Both the position numbers and the translations under genes were made by a program. The notes under the pieces are model-generated. The model was not told the origin of the DNA and did not search any database. It saw only the letters and a list, made by a program, of their open reading frames with translations. From positions 248,001-312,000 of the forward strand of contig JADJNF010000008.1 in assembly GCA_016714445.1 (NCBI GenBank): DNA of 64,000 nt, given 5' to 3'. Of this stretch, positions 52,698 through 62,127 are shown piece by piece (position 1 is the stretch's first letter; each line of letters begins with the position of its first letter). Origin of the DNA: Saprospiraceae bacterium (GTDB taxonomy: Bacteria > Bacteroidota > Bacteroidia > Chitinophagales > Saprospiraceae).

Positions 52698-53834
52698 CTA
52701 TTTAAGTGCTCCTAAATCAACAAAAGAGTCAAATTTTTCAATAAATTGATGTTTTGGTGTGTCTCTTTTTGAAAGATTTTTATCAAGGCTTATCAATTCA
52801 CCACTCATTGGAACGGCTTCCTCCCCAAGATTATTTTTTGATAAAAGGCTTTCAAGTCTGACTCCATATTTCTGAGCTATTTCATACATGGTTTCACCTT
52901 TTTCTACTTTATGAAAAGCGTTATCTTCTTCCTGATATGACTTTTTCTTTTTTTGAAGAAATATAATTTCGCCGGTATACAATATATGATCCTGACTGGC
53001 TATTCCTTCATTATATTCCAAAAGGTCAAATACATTTTCACCATTGCGAATGGCTAGCTCTTTGATAGATTCTCCACCAGATGCACGTACTGTTTTGAGA
53101 TCATTTATTTTCGATACTATATATCTTCCTGAAACTTTATTGTTTGGTTTTGTTTTGGATTCCTTTCTTGTCTCTGGTTTATTAATTCTTTCAGTGTTGA
53201 TTTGTGTTTGTTTACCCTGATATTCCTTTTCCGGCTGCTTGGTATTCTCAGCGATAAAATCGTCTGTTTTCTTTTTAGGCAATGATATTGGCTCATCAAA
53301 TTCATACAACTTATAACTTTCAATGATTTTTATAAGTTTGGATGGGTATGAGGGATCTGTAGCATATCCTGAAAATTTCAATCCATTTGCCCAGCCCACG
53401 TAGTCGGTCGTGCCCAATTCGAAAAGAAATCCGTATCTGGACTGTTTGGATGGGAGTGTTAGAAACTCAGAATGTGCAAGGTAGGACTCCTCAGCATTGG
53501 AATATGCCCTAAAACAACTTTCAATAATTGAACCATCGTTGTCTGTCTCATCATCGTGTTTAAAGTAAGTGTTTCCTGACCATTCCTTTCCACATTTTAT
53601 ACCAAAATGATTATTGGCCTGGTTTGCAAGTGGGCTTCTCCCAAGATCCGACTCAAGAATGCCCTGAGCCAATTTAATACTTGCTGGTATTCCGGTACGT
53701 CTCATCTCAACAACAGCAATGCTTTTATATGTAGAAATATAATTTTCTGTTAATTTTTTATTGGCTAAAGTATGCTGAGATGTAAAACAAAAAGCGCTTA
53801 AAATGAATGTTTTTACTATTAATCTGATTAACAT
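52698..53834 (-). CDS. Glucosaminidase with LysM domains
   Basis: 378 residues. Signal peptide 1-25; glucosaminidase domain (about 28-185) with the catalytic Glu in 'LAQGILESDLGRSPLA'; basic linker (190-235); first LysM-like region (about 235-295); second LysM (about 310-355: 'HKVEKGETMYEIAQKYGV..LLSKNN'). The LysM domains should hold it on peptidoglycan. Paralogue of 48654-49214, sharing the 'NNHFGIKC' and 'ESCFRAY' segments. Confidence 0.92.
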   Translation of the reverse strand: MLIRLIVKTFILSAFCFTSQHTLANKKLTENYISTYKSIAVVEMRRTGIPASIKLAQGILESDLGRSPLANQANNHFGIKCGKEWSGNTYFKHDDETDNDGSIIESCFRAYSNAEESYLAHSEFLTLPSKQSRYGFLFELGTTDYVGWANGLKFSGYATDPSYPSKLIKIIESYKLYEFDEPISLPKKKTDDFIAENTKQPEKEYQGKQTQINTERINKPETRKESKTKPNNKVSGRYIVSKINDLKTVRASGGESIKELAIRNGENVFDLLEYNEGIASQDHILYTGEIIFLQKKKKSYQEEDNAFHKVEKGETMYEIAQKYGVRLESLLSKNNLGEEAVPMSGELISLDKNLSKRDTPKHQFIEKFDSFVDLGALK

Positions 53835-53981
53835 ATATATTATAAATTATTGTAATTTATTAGTGCAAATACCATTCCGCTTTTTCCAACATATAAATAA
53901 CCTCCTTATAGAATGAATTTTTATTGGAAAATATTGTTAGTATTGCATGTCGGATATTCGATAAGTGAAAATTATAAAAAA

Positions 53982-54608
53982 ATGGATATAACAGATTTAT
54001 TACAAGGTCCTATGAAGGACATTATTATCAGTCAGGTAGGAAATCAATTGGGCTTAGAAAATTCAGATCAAACGAACTCAGCCGTTGATGGTGTCTTTGC
54101 AACATTGTTAAATGCTGTGGCAAACAATGCATCTACTCCAGAAGGTCAGAATTCATTACTTTCTGCTTTGGATAGAGATCATGATGGCAGCATATTGAAT
54201 GATTTGGGTGGTTTTCTTTCCGGAATGGTTCAGCCACAAAACCCAAATACCACAAATGGTGCAGGTATATTAAAACACATTTTAGGTGAACAACAATCCA
54301 CAGCAGCAGATGCGATTTCTAAATCAAGTGGTATTGACTCTTCTAAAATTATTCAAATAATGACTACTCTGGCCCCTATTGTATTGGGATATCTTGGAAA
54401 AGCCAAAGCAACTCAACAACCTCAGGCAGAACAAGGTGGTGGATTTTTGGATATACTGACGGGCGCAACTAAAACCGTCAATCAGCAACCAAGTAATCAA
54501 GGCTTTTTCTCTAAAATGATGGACAAAGATGGGGATGGAAGTATGGTAGATGATTTGGCAGAAATGGGCTTTAAATCAATATTCGGCAAAATATTGGGAG
54601 ATAAATAG
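53982..54608 (+). CDS. DUF937 family protein with two Asp-rich Ca-binding-like loops
   Basis: 208 residues from ATG 53982 ('MDITDLLQGPMKD'); an upstream ATG at 53913 gives a poor signal-like extension and is not preferred. Helical DUF937 core (1-75 and 90-150). Two loops, 'DRDHDGSILNDL' (near 66) and 'DKDGDGSMVDDL' (near 183), are EF-hand/dockerin-like DxDxDG motifs. Function unknown. Confidence 0.78.
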   Translation: MDITDLLQGPMKDIIISQVGNQLGLENSDQTNSAVDGVFATLLNAVANNASTPEGQNSLLSALDRDHDGSILNDLGGFLSGMVQPQNPNTTNGAGILKHILGEQQSTAADAISKSSGIDSSKIIQIMTTLAPIVLGYLGKAKATQQPQAEQGGGFLDILTGATKTVNQQPSNQGFFSKMMDKDGDGSMVDDLAEMGFKSIFGKILGDK

Positions 54609-54666
54609 TTATTTCAAACATTCTATAAGCCTTTAATCATTAAGGTTACCTAAGGATAATTTTTAT

Positions 54667-54701
54667 AAAGCTGCAAAACTTAATCGAAGATTTGCAGCTT
54701 T
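54667..54701 (+). terminator. Terminator of the DUF937 gene
   Basis: AAAGCTGCAAA (54667-54677) and TTTGCAGCTTT (54691-54701), perfect 11-bp stem, 13-nt loop, short T tail; also T-rich on the other side. Confidence 0.75.
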
Positions 54702-54796
54702 TTCGATTTAATTTGTCACATTTTATGATCAAATTAATACAAGAACAATTGTAAAGAATCACCTTTCGAAATTTAAAATTTTAACAACACTTCATC

Positions 54797-55201
54797 ATGA
54801 ACAGACGATTATTCAGTAAAATTGGATTTTTGACACCACTTCTGCCATTTTCTCTTTCAAAACCTTCGGATACCATAGACGACAATAGAATGAAAAATAT
54901 ATTTGTTCATCATGTATATTTTTGGTTAAAAAATCCGGAAAGTAAAGATGATTTTGACCAACTTGTAGCAGGTTTAGAGACCTTATCGAAAGTCAAATCA
55001 TTGAAATCTTTTCATTTAGGTATACCTGCATCTACAAACAGAGATGTCATAGATGGATCATATTCGATATCCTGGTTGACCATTTTTCATTCCCCAAAAG
55101 ATGAAGAAAAGTATCAAAAAGATCCGATTCATCTTGATTTTGTAAAGAATTGTCAGCATTTATGGGCAAAGGTAGTGGTGTATGACTCTATTGACCAATA
55201 A
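54797..55201 (+). CDS. Dabb (stress-responsive alpha/beta barrel) family protein
   Basis: 134 residues. Hydrophobic N-terminus (1-22, 'RRLFSKIGFLTPLLPFS') likely a signal, with adjacent Arg residues. Residues about 35-132 are a ferredoxin-like Dabb domain ('VHHVYFWLKNPESKDDF', 'FHLGIPAST', 'PIHLDFVKNCQHLW'). Probably dimeric; function unknown. Confidence 0.85.
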   Translation: MNRRLFSKIGFLTPLLPFSLSKPSDTIDDNRMKNIFVHHVYFWLKNPESKDDFDQLVAGLETLSKVKSLKSFHLGIPASTNRDVIDGSYSISWLTIFHSPKDEEKYQKDPIHLDFVKNCQHLWAKVVVYDSIDQ

Positions 55202-55353
55202 ATATATTTACCACCCAGTGTATCAAACTCCATCCTTTAAAAAGTGATACCTGCTTTTGTATAATTAATACTGGAATGTCAAATCGGTTGAAATATTATT
55301 GGACCAAAATCCATTTTGGCAGGATTTTTCAATACAAAATAAAGTACTTAGTG

Positions 55354-55395
55354 TATATTTGCCACTAATATGACCACTAGTTTGTTTTAGTGGTC
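55354..55395 (+). promoter_or_regulatory. -7-like box followed by a hairpin before the glucanotransferase gene
   Basis: TATATTTG at 55354-55361, then GACCACTA (55372-55379) and TAGTGGTC (55388-55395), a perfect 8-bp stem followed by a T-rich tail. No TTG at the proper distance upstream. It may be the terminator of the Dabb gene or a 5' hairpin of the malQ transcript, whose ATG is at 55433. Confidence 0.45.
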
Positions 55396-55432
55396 TTTTA
55401 TTTTTAATTAAAGCCATACTAATCCTAGTAAT

Positions 55433-58108
55433 ATGTACGTACATTTTCATTTGCATTACCGAACTGTTTTCGGGGAGCAGATAGGTATTCAATATATCAA
55501 AAACAAAGAAGAACAACCTGAAGAATATTTATTTCAGACTATTGATGGTGAAAATTGGACCGGAAAACTTCTCGTAAATGAAAAAGATGTACTCTCATAC
55601 CATTATTCAATGTTTAATAACGGTAAGAAATCGCAGACTGAGTGGGGAAAACCAAGACAGTTGAATATTACTTCTGACAGAAATATATTTGTAGAAGATA
55701 AGTGGAGACAAAGAGCTAATGAAAATAATGCTTTTCTTACTACAGCATTTACTAAATCAATATTCGGAAGACCAGCTCAAACGCCAAAAAAAAGTAACAG
55801 ACCAAAGATAAACACCAAAAATAAGGTTACATTTCAACTATCTTCTGCAAGCATTCAATCGCATTTGGTATTTGGTGTCGTGGGAAATACAAAAGAATTT
55901 GGGGAATGGAAGATACCAGTTGCTATGGATGACTCAAATTTTCCGCTATGGCAACTTTCTGTTCCTTTTGATGGCAATGATCTGCATGTTGAGTACAAAT
56001 ATGTCGTGATTGACCCAAAGGATGGGTCAGTAAAAGTATGGGAAGAAGGAGACAACAGAACCTGTCATTTTGTCTTAGGTAGTCCAGAAGGGAATCACAT
56101 CATCATCACGGATGATCATTTCAGATATAACGATGCTAAGTGGAGGGGTGCCGGTGTTGCAATACCTATATTTTCACTAAGGAGCAACTACGGAATGGGC
56201 ATAGGAGAATTTTCCGATATGGATCTCCTCACCGATTGGTCAGAATCGGTCGGCATGAACGTTATCCAGATATTGCCCGTAAATGATACCATCGCCAATA
56301 AAACCTGGGCAGACAGTTATCCTTATGCGGCTATTTCTGTTTTTGCCCTTCATCCGCTATATATCAATATTCAACGGATAGCAGGTTTTAAAAAGAAGTC
56401 AGATCAAAAAGATTTTCAAACTATAAAAGATGAACTGAATACACTGGAAATGGTGGATTTTGAAAAAGTCCTTAAATATAAATTTAAATTTCTCAGGATT
56501 CTTTTTGATCAGGAATATAGTGATTTTAAAACAGATAATAACATTCAGGAATTTATAAAAACAAATGGTGAATGGCTTAAACCATATGCTGTGTTCTGCC
56601 ATTTACGGGATAAGTACAACACTTGTAATTTTAATCAATGGCCTGAATACTCGACGTATTCAAACCAAATATCAGAAGAACTTTGTTCAGATATAAATAA
56701 TGATTTAAAGGAAATTGAATTTTACTTTTTTATACAATATCATGCTGACAAACAACTTTCTGATGCCAAATCTTATGCCAGACAAAAGGGAGTTATTCTC
56801 AAAGGCGATTTGCCTATTGGTATTTATCGGTACAGTTGTGATGCCTGGGTAGCCCCTGATCTATATAATATGGATGAACAAGCCGGGGCACCACCTGATG
56901 ACTACGCTAAATTGGGTCAAAATTGGGGATTTCCCACCTACAATTGGACAGTTATGGCTAAAGATGGTTTTGGCTGGTGGCGTAAAAGGATGCAACAACT
57001 CAATAGGTATTTTGATGCGATGCGCATTGATCATATTCTGGGGTTTTTCCGAATCTGGCAAATACCCACTCATCAGGTGGAAGGAACTATGGGTATGTTT
57101 AATCCCAGACTTCCGTTGTCCAAAGATGAATTGGCGGGTTATGGAATATCCGGAGATCTTACCAGATACACAACGCCTTATATTACTTATGATATCTTAG
57201 GCAAAATGTTTGGAAATGAACTGGAAGATGTTTTTGAAATATTTTTTTCAGCAGGTAGTCATGACAGAGTACACTTCAAAACATCTTTTGATAACCAGCA
57301 AAAAATAAGCGTTTTTGTCTCACAAAACCCGAAATACAGTAAACACGAAAAAAGCCTGCTCAATCTGATGACAGAGGTATTATTGCTGACGGAGCCCGGC
57401 AGTGATGGTCAGTTTTTTAATCCAAGAATTACTCTGTCGACCACCCAATCATACAGTCATCTGGACCATCATACCAAAGCTAAATTTAATAGTGTATATA
57501 ATGACTATTACTTTTTCAGACATGATGAATACTGGAAACAGCAGGCATTATGGAAACTACCTGCCATTCTGGACGCCAGTGATATGCTCATATGCGGAGA
57601 AGATTTAGGGATGATTCCAAAAGCTGTTCCCGGAGTGATGAAGGATATGAATATTATCTCACTGGAGATACAACGTATGCCCAAAGGAAACAGTAAATTC
57701 GGTCAGGTTAGAAATTATCCTTATTTTTCTGTTTGCAGCCCTTCATGTCATGACATGTCAACCATAAGAGGCTGGTGGGAAAGTGACCATGAAAATGCCA
57801 AGGACTTTTATTATAATTATTTACATTGGTATGGATTGACCCCATTGCAGGCAAGCCCGGAGATCGTAAAGGCCATAGTTGAAGATCATCTGGCATCACC
57901 AAGTATGCTGGCTATATTTCCTATTCAGGATCTGGTAGGAATAGACTCGGCTTTAAGAAAATCAAATGCCGATTCTGAACAAATTAATGAACCGTCCAAT
58001 CCTAAACATTACTGGCGATTCAGATTTCACATCAGTATGGAAGATCTCTTAAAATCAGAAAGTCTCAATGAGCAGCTCAGATCCATGGTCAGAAAATGTG
58101 GTAGGTAA
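55433..58108 (+). CDS. malQ: 4-alpha-glucanotransferase with N-terminal starch-binding domains (DPE2-like)
   Basis: 891 residues. Two N-terminal CBM20-like domains (about 1-110 and 125-225) precede a GH77 catalytic domain (about 235-885). Catalytic residues: nucleophile Asp in 'MRIDHILGFFRIW' (about 528), acid/base Glu in 'CGEDLGMIPKAV' (about 721), third Asp in 'SCHDMSTIRGWW' (about 772). Transfers glucan chains between alpha-1,4-linked oligosaccharides in maltose/glycogen turnover. The architecture is that of cytosolic plant DPE2 and some Bacteroidota enzymes, larger than E. coli MalQ. No signal peptide. 8 bp before the next gene. Confidence 0.93.
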   Translation: MYVHFHLHYRTVFGEQIGIQYIKNKEEQPEEYLFQTIDGENWTGKLLVNEKDVLSYHYSMFNNGKKSQTEWGKPRQLNITSDRNIFVEDKWRQRANENNAFLTTAFTKSIFGRPAQTPKKSNRPKINTKNKVTFQLSSASIQSHLVFGVVGNTKEFGEWKIPVAMDDSNFPLWQLSVPFDGNDLHVEYKYVVIDPKDGSVKVWEEGDNRTCHFVLGSPEGNHIIITDDHFRYNDAKWRGAGVAIPIFSLRSNYGMGIGEFSDMDLLTDWSESVGMNVIQILPVNDTIANKTWADSYPYAAISVFALHPLYINIQRIAGFKKKSDQKDFQTIKDELNTLEMVDFEKVLKYKFKFLRILFDQEYSDFKTDNNIQEFIKTNGEWLKPYAVFCHLRDKYNTCNFNQWPEYSTYSNQISEELCSDINNDLKEIEFYFFIQYHADKQLSDAKSYARQKGVILKGDLPIGIYRYSCDAWVAPDLYNMDEQAGAPPDDYAKLGQNWGFPTYNWTVMAKDGFGWWRKRMQQLNRYFDAMRIDHILGFFRIWQIPTHQVEGTMGMFNPRLPLSKDELAGYGISGDLTRYTTPYITYDILGKMFGNELEDVFEIFFSAGSHDRVHFKTSFDNQQKISVFVSQNPKYSKHEKSLLNLMTEVLLLTEPGSDGQFFNPRITLSTTQSYSHLDHHTKAKFNSVYNDYYFFRHDEYWKQQALWKLPAILDASDMLICGEDLGMIPKAVPGVMKDMNIISLEIQRMPKGNSKFGQVRNYPYFSVCSPSCHDMSTIRGWWESDHENAKDFYYNYLHWYGLTPLQASPEIVKAIVEDHLASPSMLAIFPIQDLVGIDSALRKSNADSEQINEPSNPKHYWRFRFHISMEDLLKSESLNEQLRSMVRKCGR

Positions 58109-58116
58109 AATCAATA

Positions 58117-58635
58117 ATGGAACCTGTTTCTTTTACATCCATTCTTACTCAATTTCCTTCATCTCCGCTCTGGGGCTGGCATTTTATTGTTCCGGCTATA
58201 GTTGCTAAACAATTTATAAAGGGTAAAGACAGAAGGGTGGTATGTACCATAAATGACAAAGTTACCTTGCATTGCGCCCTTATGCCAAATAAAGATTCCT
58301 GCTTTATCATGCTCAATCAGCAAATACAGAAAAAACTACAGACACCAATCAATAGCGAAATTACTGTTAGTTTAATAAAGGATGAATCTGAATATGGAAT
58401 GCCCATGCCTGAAGAGTTTAGAGAAGTTCTGGATCAGGATCCTGATGCTGACAAATATTTTCACGCGCTGACAGCAGGTAAGCAACGAAGTCTGATTTAT
58501 ATCATCAGCAAAGTTAAGAATACAGATAGCCGCATACGAAAATCTTTAGCCATTGCAGACCATATCACCGCCAATCGTGGATCTATTGATTATAAATTAC
58601 TCAATGAAGCATTGAAAGAATACAATAAAATGTAA
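58117..58635 (+). CDS. YdeI/OmpD-associated family protein (DUF1905)
   Basis: 172 residues. N-terminal DUF1905 domain (1-95, 'GWHFIVPAIVAKQFIKGK'), then the OmdA-like C-terminal helix pair ('DPDADKYFHALTAGKQRSLIYIISKVKN', 115-145). Family members are predicted to be involved in bacteriocin protection; function is unproven. Eight bp after the glucanotransferase gene, likely co-transcribed. Confidence 0.85.
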   Translation: MEPVSFTSILTQFPSSPLWGWHFIVPAIVAKQFIKGKDRRVVCTINDKVTLHCALMPNKDSCFIMLNQQIQKKLQTPINSEITVSLIKDESEYGMPMPEEFREVLDQDPDADKYFHALTAGKQRSLIYIISKVKNTDSRIRKSLAIADHITANRGSIDYKLLNEALKEYNKM

Positions 58636-58663
58636 GGCCCTGAAGATTTCCCTTACAAAAACT

Positions 58664-60118
58664 TTAGTTTGATCTCCAAAAGAAAGGGGTAAACAGTATA
58701 AGAATAGTAAATAACTCCAGTCTGCCCAATAACATAATAACAATAAAAACCCATTTAGCAGATAAAGGTACCCAAGAAAAATTATCTAAAGGGCCCAACT
58801 TTCCTATAGATGGTCCTACATTTCCTAAAGTGGTAGCTACTCCGCCTATAGCTGTCATAAAATCCAAACCTAATATGGTGATAATCAGAGATCCAAGTAT
58901 AAAGACAATCAGATACACCAGCAGAAAAACAAGAATGTGTGTCAGAATTCTGGGAGCTACCAATTCTTTATTAATTTTAATTCTTATCATGGCCCTGGGA
59001 TGAAGAATCCTTTTAAACTCCAGATAGGTATTTTTGACAAAAACCATATGTCTGATAAATTTTATCCCTCCCGCTGTACTTCCTGCACAAGCCCCCAGAA
59101 ACAGGGCAAGGAAAAAGAACATAGTTAAACCAGGGCTCCAGGAAGTGTAATCAGATGTTACAAAACCTGTAGTAGTAATGAGACTCACCAAAGCAAAAAA
59201 TCCGTTCCTGAAATTTTCTTCATAACTGCTGTCTACCATAAAATTGACCCATAAGCCTAAGATAAGGGCAGAAATTAAAATGAACAAGGAATAATACCTG
59301 AATTCTTCATTGATCCATACTTTCTGAAATTTCCCTTTGAAGAGATAGTAAATAACCGCATAATTGCAACCGGCAATAAACATAAATGCTATGATGGTAT
59401 ATTCTATGATAGGAGAAGCATAATAAGCAATACTTGCGTTTTTTGTTGAAAAACCACCTGTACCCATGGTGGCAAATGCATGATTGACAGCATCAAACAT
59501 AGTCATTCCCTCCAGCCACAAAAGCAAAGTCAGAATTACTGTAAGACTAAAGTATATGAACCACAACCTTTTGGCAGTTTCTTTGATTCGTGGGTGGATT
59601 TTATCTGCAGTGGGTCCGGGAGATTCTGCTACAAAAAGTTCGATACCGGCTATACCCAACAGTGGAAAGAGGGCTACTGTGAGAACTATGATCCCCATTC
59701 CACCTATCCAGTGGGTCAGACTCCTCCAAAAAAGTATTCCTTCAGGTAATCCTTCTATATTATTAAAAATACTGGCTCCGGTAGTAGTAAAACCTGACAC
59801 TGATTCAAAAAGAGCATCCGTATAAAAAGCGGTAACTCCCGAAAAATAAAATGGTAAAGCACCAAACAACCCAAGAAAGAGCCACCCGAGACTTACGATC
59901 AGATATCCTTCTCTTTTATTGACAAATGTGCTGCTGCTGAATTTATAGGTCCATGACATTAATCCAAACAAAAATGTAACTACGCCTGATTTTATAAATG
60001 CCAGATAATCATAACTTTCAAAATAAATGGACACCCCTGCCGTAATAAACATACCCAAACCGAGTAGTATCATTAATACTCCTATTACATTAGATATGGG
60101 TTGTAAATTTATTTGCAT
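58664..60118 (-). CDS. trkH: Potassium uptake protein TrkH
   Basis: 484 residues, membrane pore subunit. The four selectivity-filter segments are recognisable: 'VSGFTTTGASI', 'MGTGGFSTKN', 'ITTTGFVTSD' and 'TTLGNVGPS'. About 10-12 helices. Pairs with TrkA, 4 bp upstream on the same strand, so a trkA-trkH operon. Confidence 0.95.
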   Translation of the reverse strand: MQINLQPISNVIGVLMILLGLGMFITAGVSIYFESYDYLAFIKSGVVTFLFGLMSWTYKFSSSTFVNKREGYLIVSLGWLFLGLFGALPFYFSGVTAFYTDALFESVSGFTTTGASIFNNIEGLPEGILFWRSLTHWIGGMGIIVLTVALFPLLGIAGIELFVAESPGPTADKIHPRIKETAKRLWFIYFSLTVILTLLLWLEGMTMFDAVNHAFATMGTGGFSTKNASIAYYASPIIEYTIIAFMFIAGCNYAVIYYLFKGKFQKVWINEEFRYYSLFILISALILGLWVNFMVDSSYEENFRNGFFALVSLITTTGFVTSDYTSWSPGLTMFFFLALFLGACAGSTAGGIKFIRHMVFVKNTYLEFKRILHPRAMIRIKINKELVAPRILTHILVFLLVYLIVFILGSLIITILGLDFMTAIGGVATTLGNVGPSIGKLGPLDNFSWVPLSAKWVFIVIMLLGRLELFTILILFTPFFWRSN

Positions 60119-60122
60119 AATG

Positions 60123-61460
60123 TTACCTGAACAGGTCTTCTACTTTGCCAATGGCCGCCGGAAGTGCCAGTACGATTACTTTGTCATGAATATTCAGTAC
60201 AAAGTCTCCAGTTGGTATTACTGTATCTTCTCCTCGTATTACAGCTCCGATGATTGCCTGATTTGGTAATTTAAGATTTCTGATTGCCGTCCTGGTAAGT
60301 TTACTTTCTTTGCTAATTGCATATTCAATAACTTCTCCATCTACACCATGCAGACTGGCGATAGCTTCAACTTTTCCTTTTCTGACATATCTGAATATAT
60401 TATTTGCGGCGATGATTTTTTTATTTATCATGGTATTAACCCCTATGTTCTGTGAAATATGAGTGTAGTCCAGATTTTCTACCAAAGCGATGGTCTTGAA
60501 AACGCCTGCATTTTCAGCCATTAGAGAAGTAATGATATTTGTTTCACTATTGGGAGTTACTGCTATAAAAGCATCCATTTTTTGTAAACCTTCTTCCTTC
60601 AGCAATTCAAAATTTGAAGGATCTCCTTTTATCACTAGAGTATTGTTAAGCTCATCCACCAACATTTTACATTGTTTTTCATCTTGCTCTACGATGGTGA
60701 TGTTGTAATCATTTTCAAGTTTCTTGGCTGCGGTCATGGATATGACGTTTCCACCAATAAACATGATGCTTTTAATTTCGTGTGCAGCTTTCCCAATCGT
60801 ATTGAGCAAGTCGTCTACTTCTTTTTTACTGGTAATAAAATATATGTGATCACCTCGGCGCAGAAGGGTATTATTTCTGGGCAATATGGTTTCATTTCCT
60901 CTTAAAATGGCGATGGGAGTATAAACAGTCCCTTTAAAATTACGTATTTCTTCTATGGTTTTCCCGGTATATAATGAGCTGTCTTCAATGGTTATCCCAA
61001 TAAGAGATACTTTCCCGTTTTCAAATTCAAAACTATCGGTCACCTGACTTAACTCCAGTAATCGTATGATTTCCTGTGAAGCGAGCAGTGAAGGTGAAAT
61101 GACCTTATCCACACCCAATTCATTAAAAGTGGCTTTGAACTCTTTTTGCAGGTTGGAAATATTGTTTATCCTTGCTATGGTTTGTTTAGCTCCCAATTTT
61201 TTTGCTAGTATACAAGACACCAGATTGTCATTTTCGAGGGTAGTTACTGCAAGAAATATACTCACTGGAGCCATATTTATATCTTTGAGCAGCTGAATGG
61301 AAGATGCATCTCCCAATACTGTCTGGACGTCAAGATGCGCCTGTGCATACTCCAATACGTCCCTATTGGTATCAATGAGTATAATATCATGTTGAGCAGA
61401 TGACAGTAATTTTGCCAAATGGAACCCAATACCGCCTGCACCTGCTATGACTATTTTCAT
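60123..61460 (-). CDS. trkA: Trk potassium transporter, NAD-binding subunit TrkA
   Basis: 445 residues: two RCK modules. First NAD-binding fold 'IVIAGAGGIGFHLAKLL' (1-20), TrkA_C domain near 145-225, second fold near 232 ('FIGGNVISMTAAKKLEN') and a second TrkA_C near 365-440. Gates TrkH in response to nucleotide. Cytoplasmic. Confidence 0.95.
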   Translation of the reverse strand: MKIVIAGAGGIGFHLAKLLSSAQHDIILIDTNRDVLEYAQAHLDVQTVLGDASSIQLLKDINMAPVSIFLAVTTLENDNLVSCILAKKLGAKQTIARINNISNLQKEFKATFNELGVDKVISPSLLASQEIIRLLELSQVTDSFEFENGKVSLIGITIEDSSLYTGKTIEEIRNFKGTVYTPIAILRGNETILPRNNTLLRRGDHIYFITSKKEVDDLLNTIGKAAHEIKSIMFIGGNVISMTAAKKLENDYNITIVEQDEKQCKMLVDELNNTLVIKGDPSNFELLKEEGLQKMDAFIAVTPNSETNIITSLMAENAGVFKTIALVENLDYTHISQNIGVNTMINKKIIAANNIFRYVRKGKVEAIASLHGVDGEVIEYAISKESKLTRTAIRNLKLPNQAIIGAVIRGEDTVIPTGDFVLNIHDKVIVLALPAAIGKVEDLFR

Positions 61461-61611
61461 TTTTTATTACTTTTGACCATTTAAAATGTAAAAGCGGACG
61501 CAAATGTAGAATTATTCACAGATTTACCTTATTAAGGCTATAAATATATTGAAAAATTATGATTAATGTTTTTAAAAAAAAATAACATCAAAAAAATAAA
61601 TATCAAATTGT

Positions 61612-62061
61612 ATGAAAATTCTTATGGTTTGCCTTGGTAACATCTGCAGATCTCCGATGGCACAAGGTATTTTAGAAGCTAAAATCAGAGGTAAAAATCT
61701 GAATTGGGAAATAGATTCAGCTGGTACTTCAGGGTGGCATGACGGCGAAGGACCGGACAAAAGGGCTATTCTGGCTGGCAAAAAGAAGGGTGTGGATATT
61801 TCAAAACAAGTTTCAAGAAAAATAATGTTATCTGATTTGGATTATTATGACTTCATTTTTGCGATGGACAGCACAAATTATCAGGATATAATTAAGATAT
61901 GTTCAACCGAAACCCAGAAATCAAAAGTAAAATTAATTATGAATCTAAAATATCCCGGAATGAATATGGCCGTACAGGACCCATATTATGATGGTAAGTT
62001 TGATGATGTGTTTGAATTGTTAAATGATGCGATGGACGATGTAATCAATGCTTTGGTCTGA
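61612..62061 (+). CDS. Low-molecular-weight protein-tyrosine phosphatase
   Basis: 149 residues. P-loop 'CLGNICRSP' near 7-15 (nucleophile Cys7, Arg13), and the general acid loop 'DPYYDG' near 124. Homologues act on tyrosine kinases of capsule export; that role is not shown here, since no kinase is adjacent. Confidence 0.93.
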   Translation: MKILMVCLGNICRSPMAQGILEAKIRGKNLNWEIDSAGTSGWHDGEGPDKRAILAGKKKGVDISKQVSRKIMLSDLDYYDFIFAMDSTNYQDIIKICSTETQKSKVKLIMNLKYPGMNMAVQDPYYDGKFDDVFELLNDAMDDVINALV

Positions 62062-62127
62062 TTTTAGAAATTTGTTCGGCTCAAATATTGTTAGCTGAGA
62101 TTATTATTAAACCAACAAAACATTACA

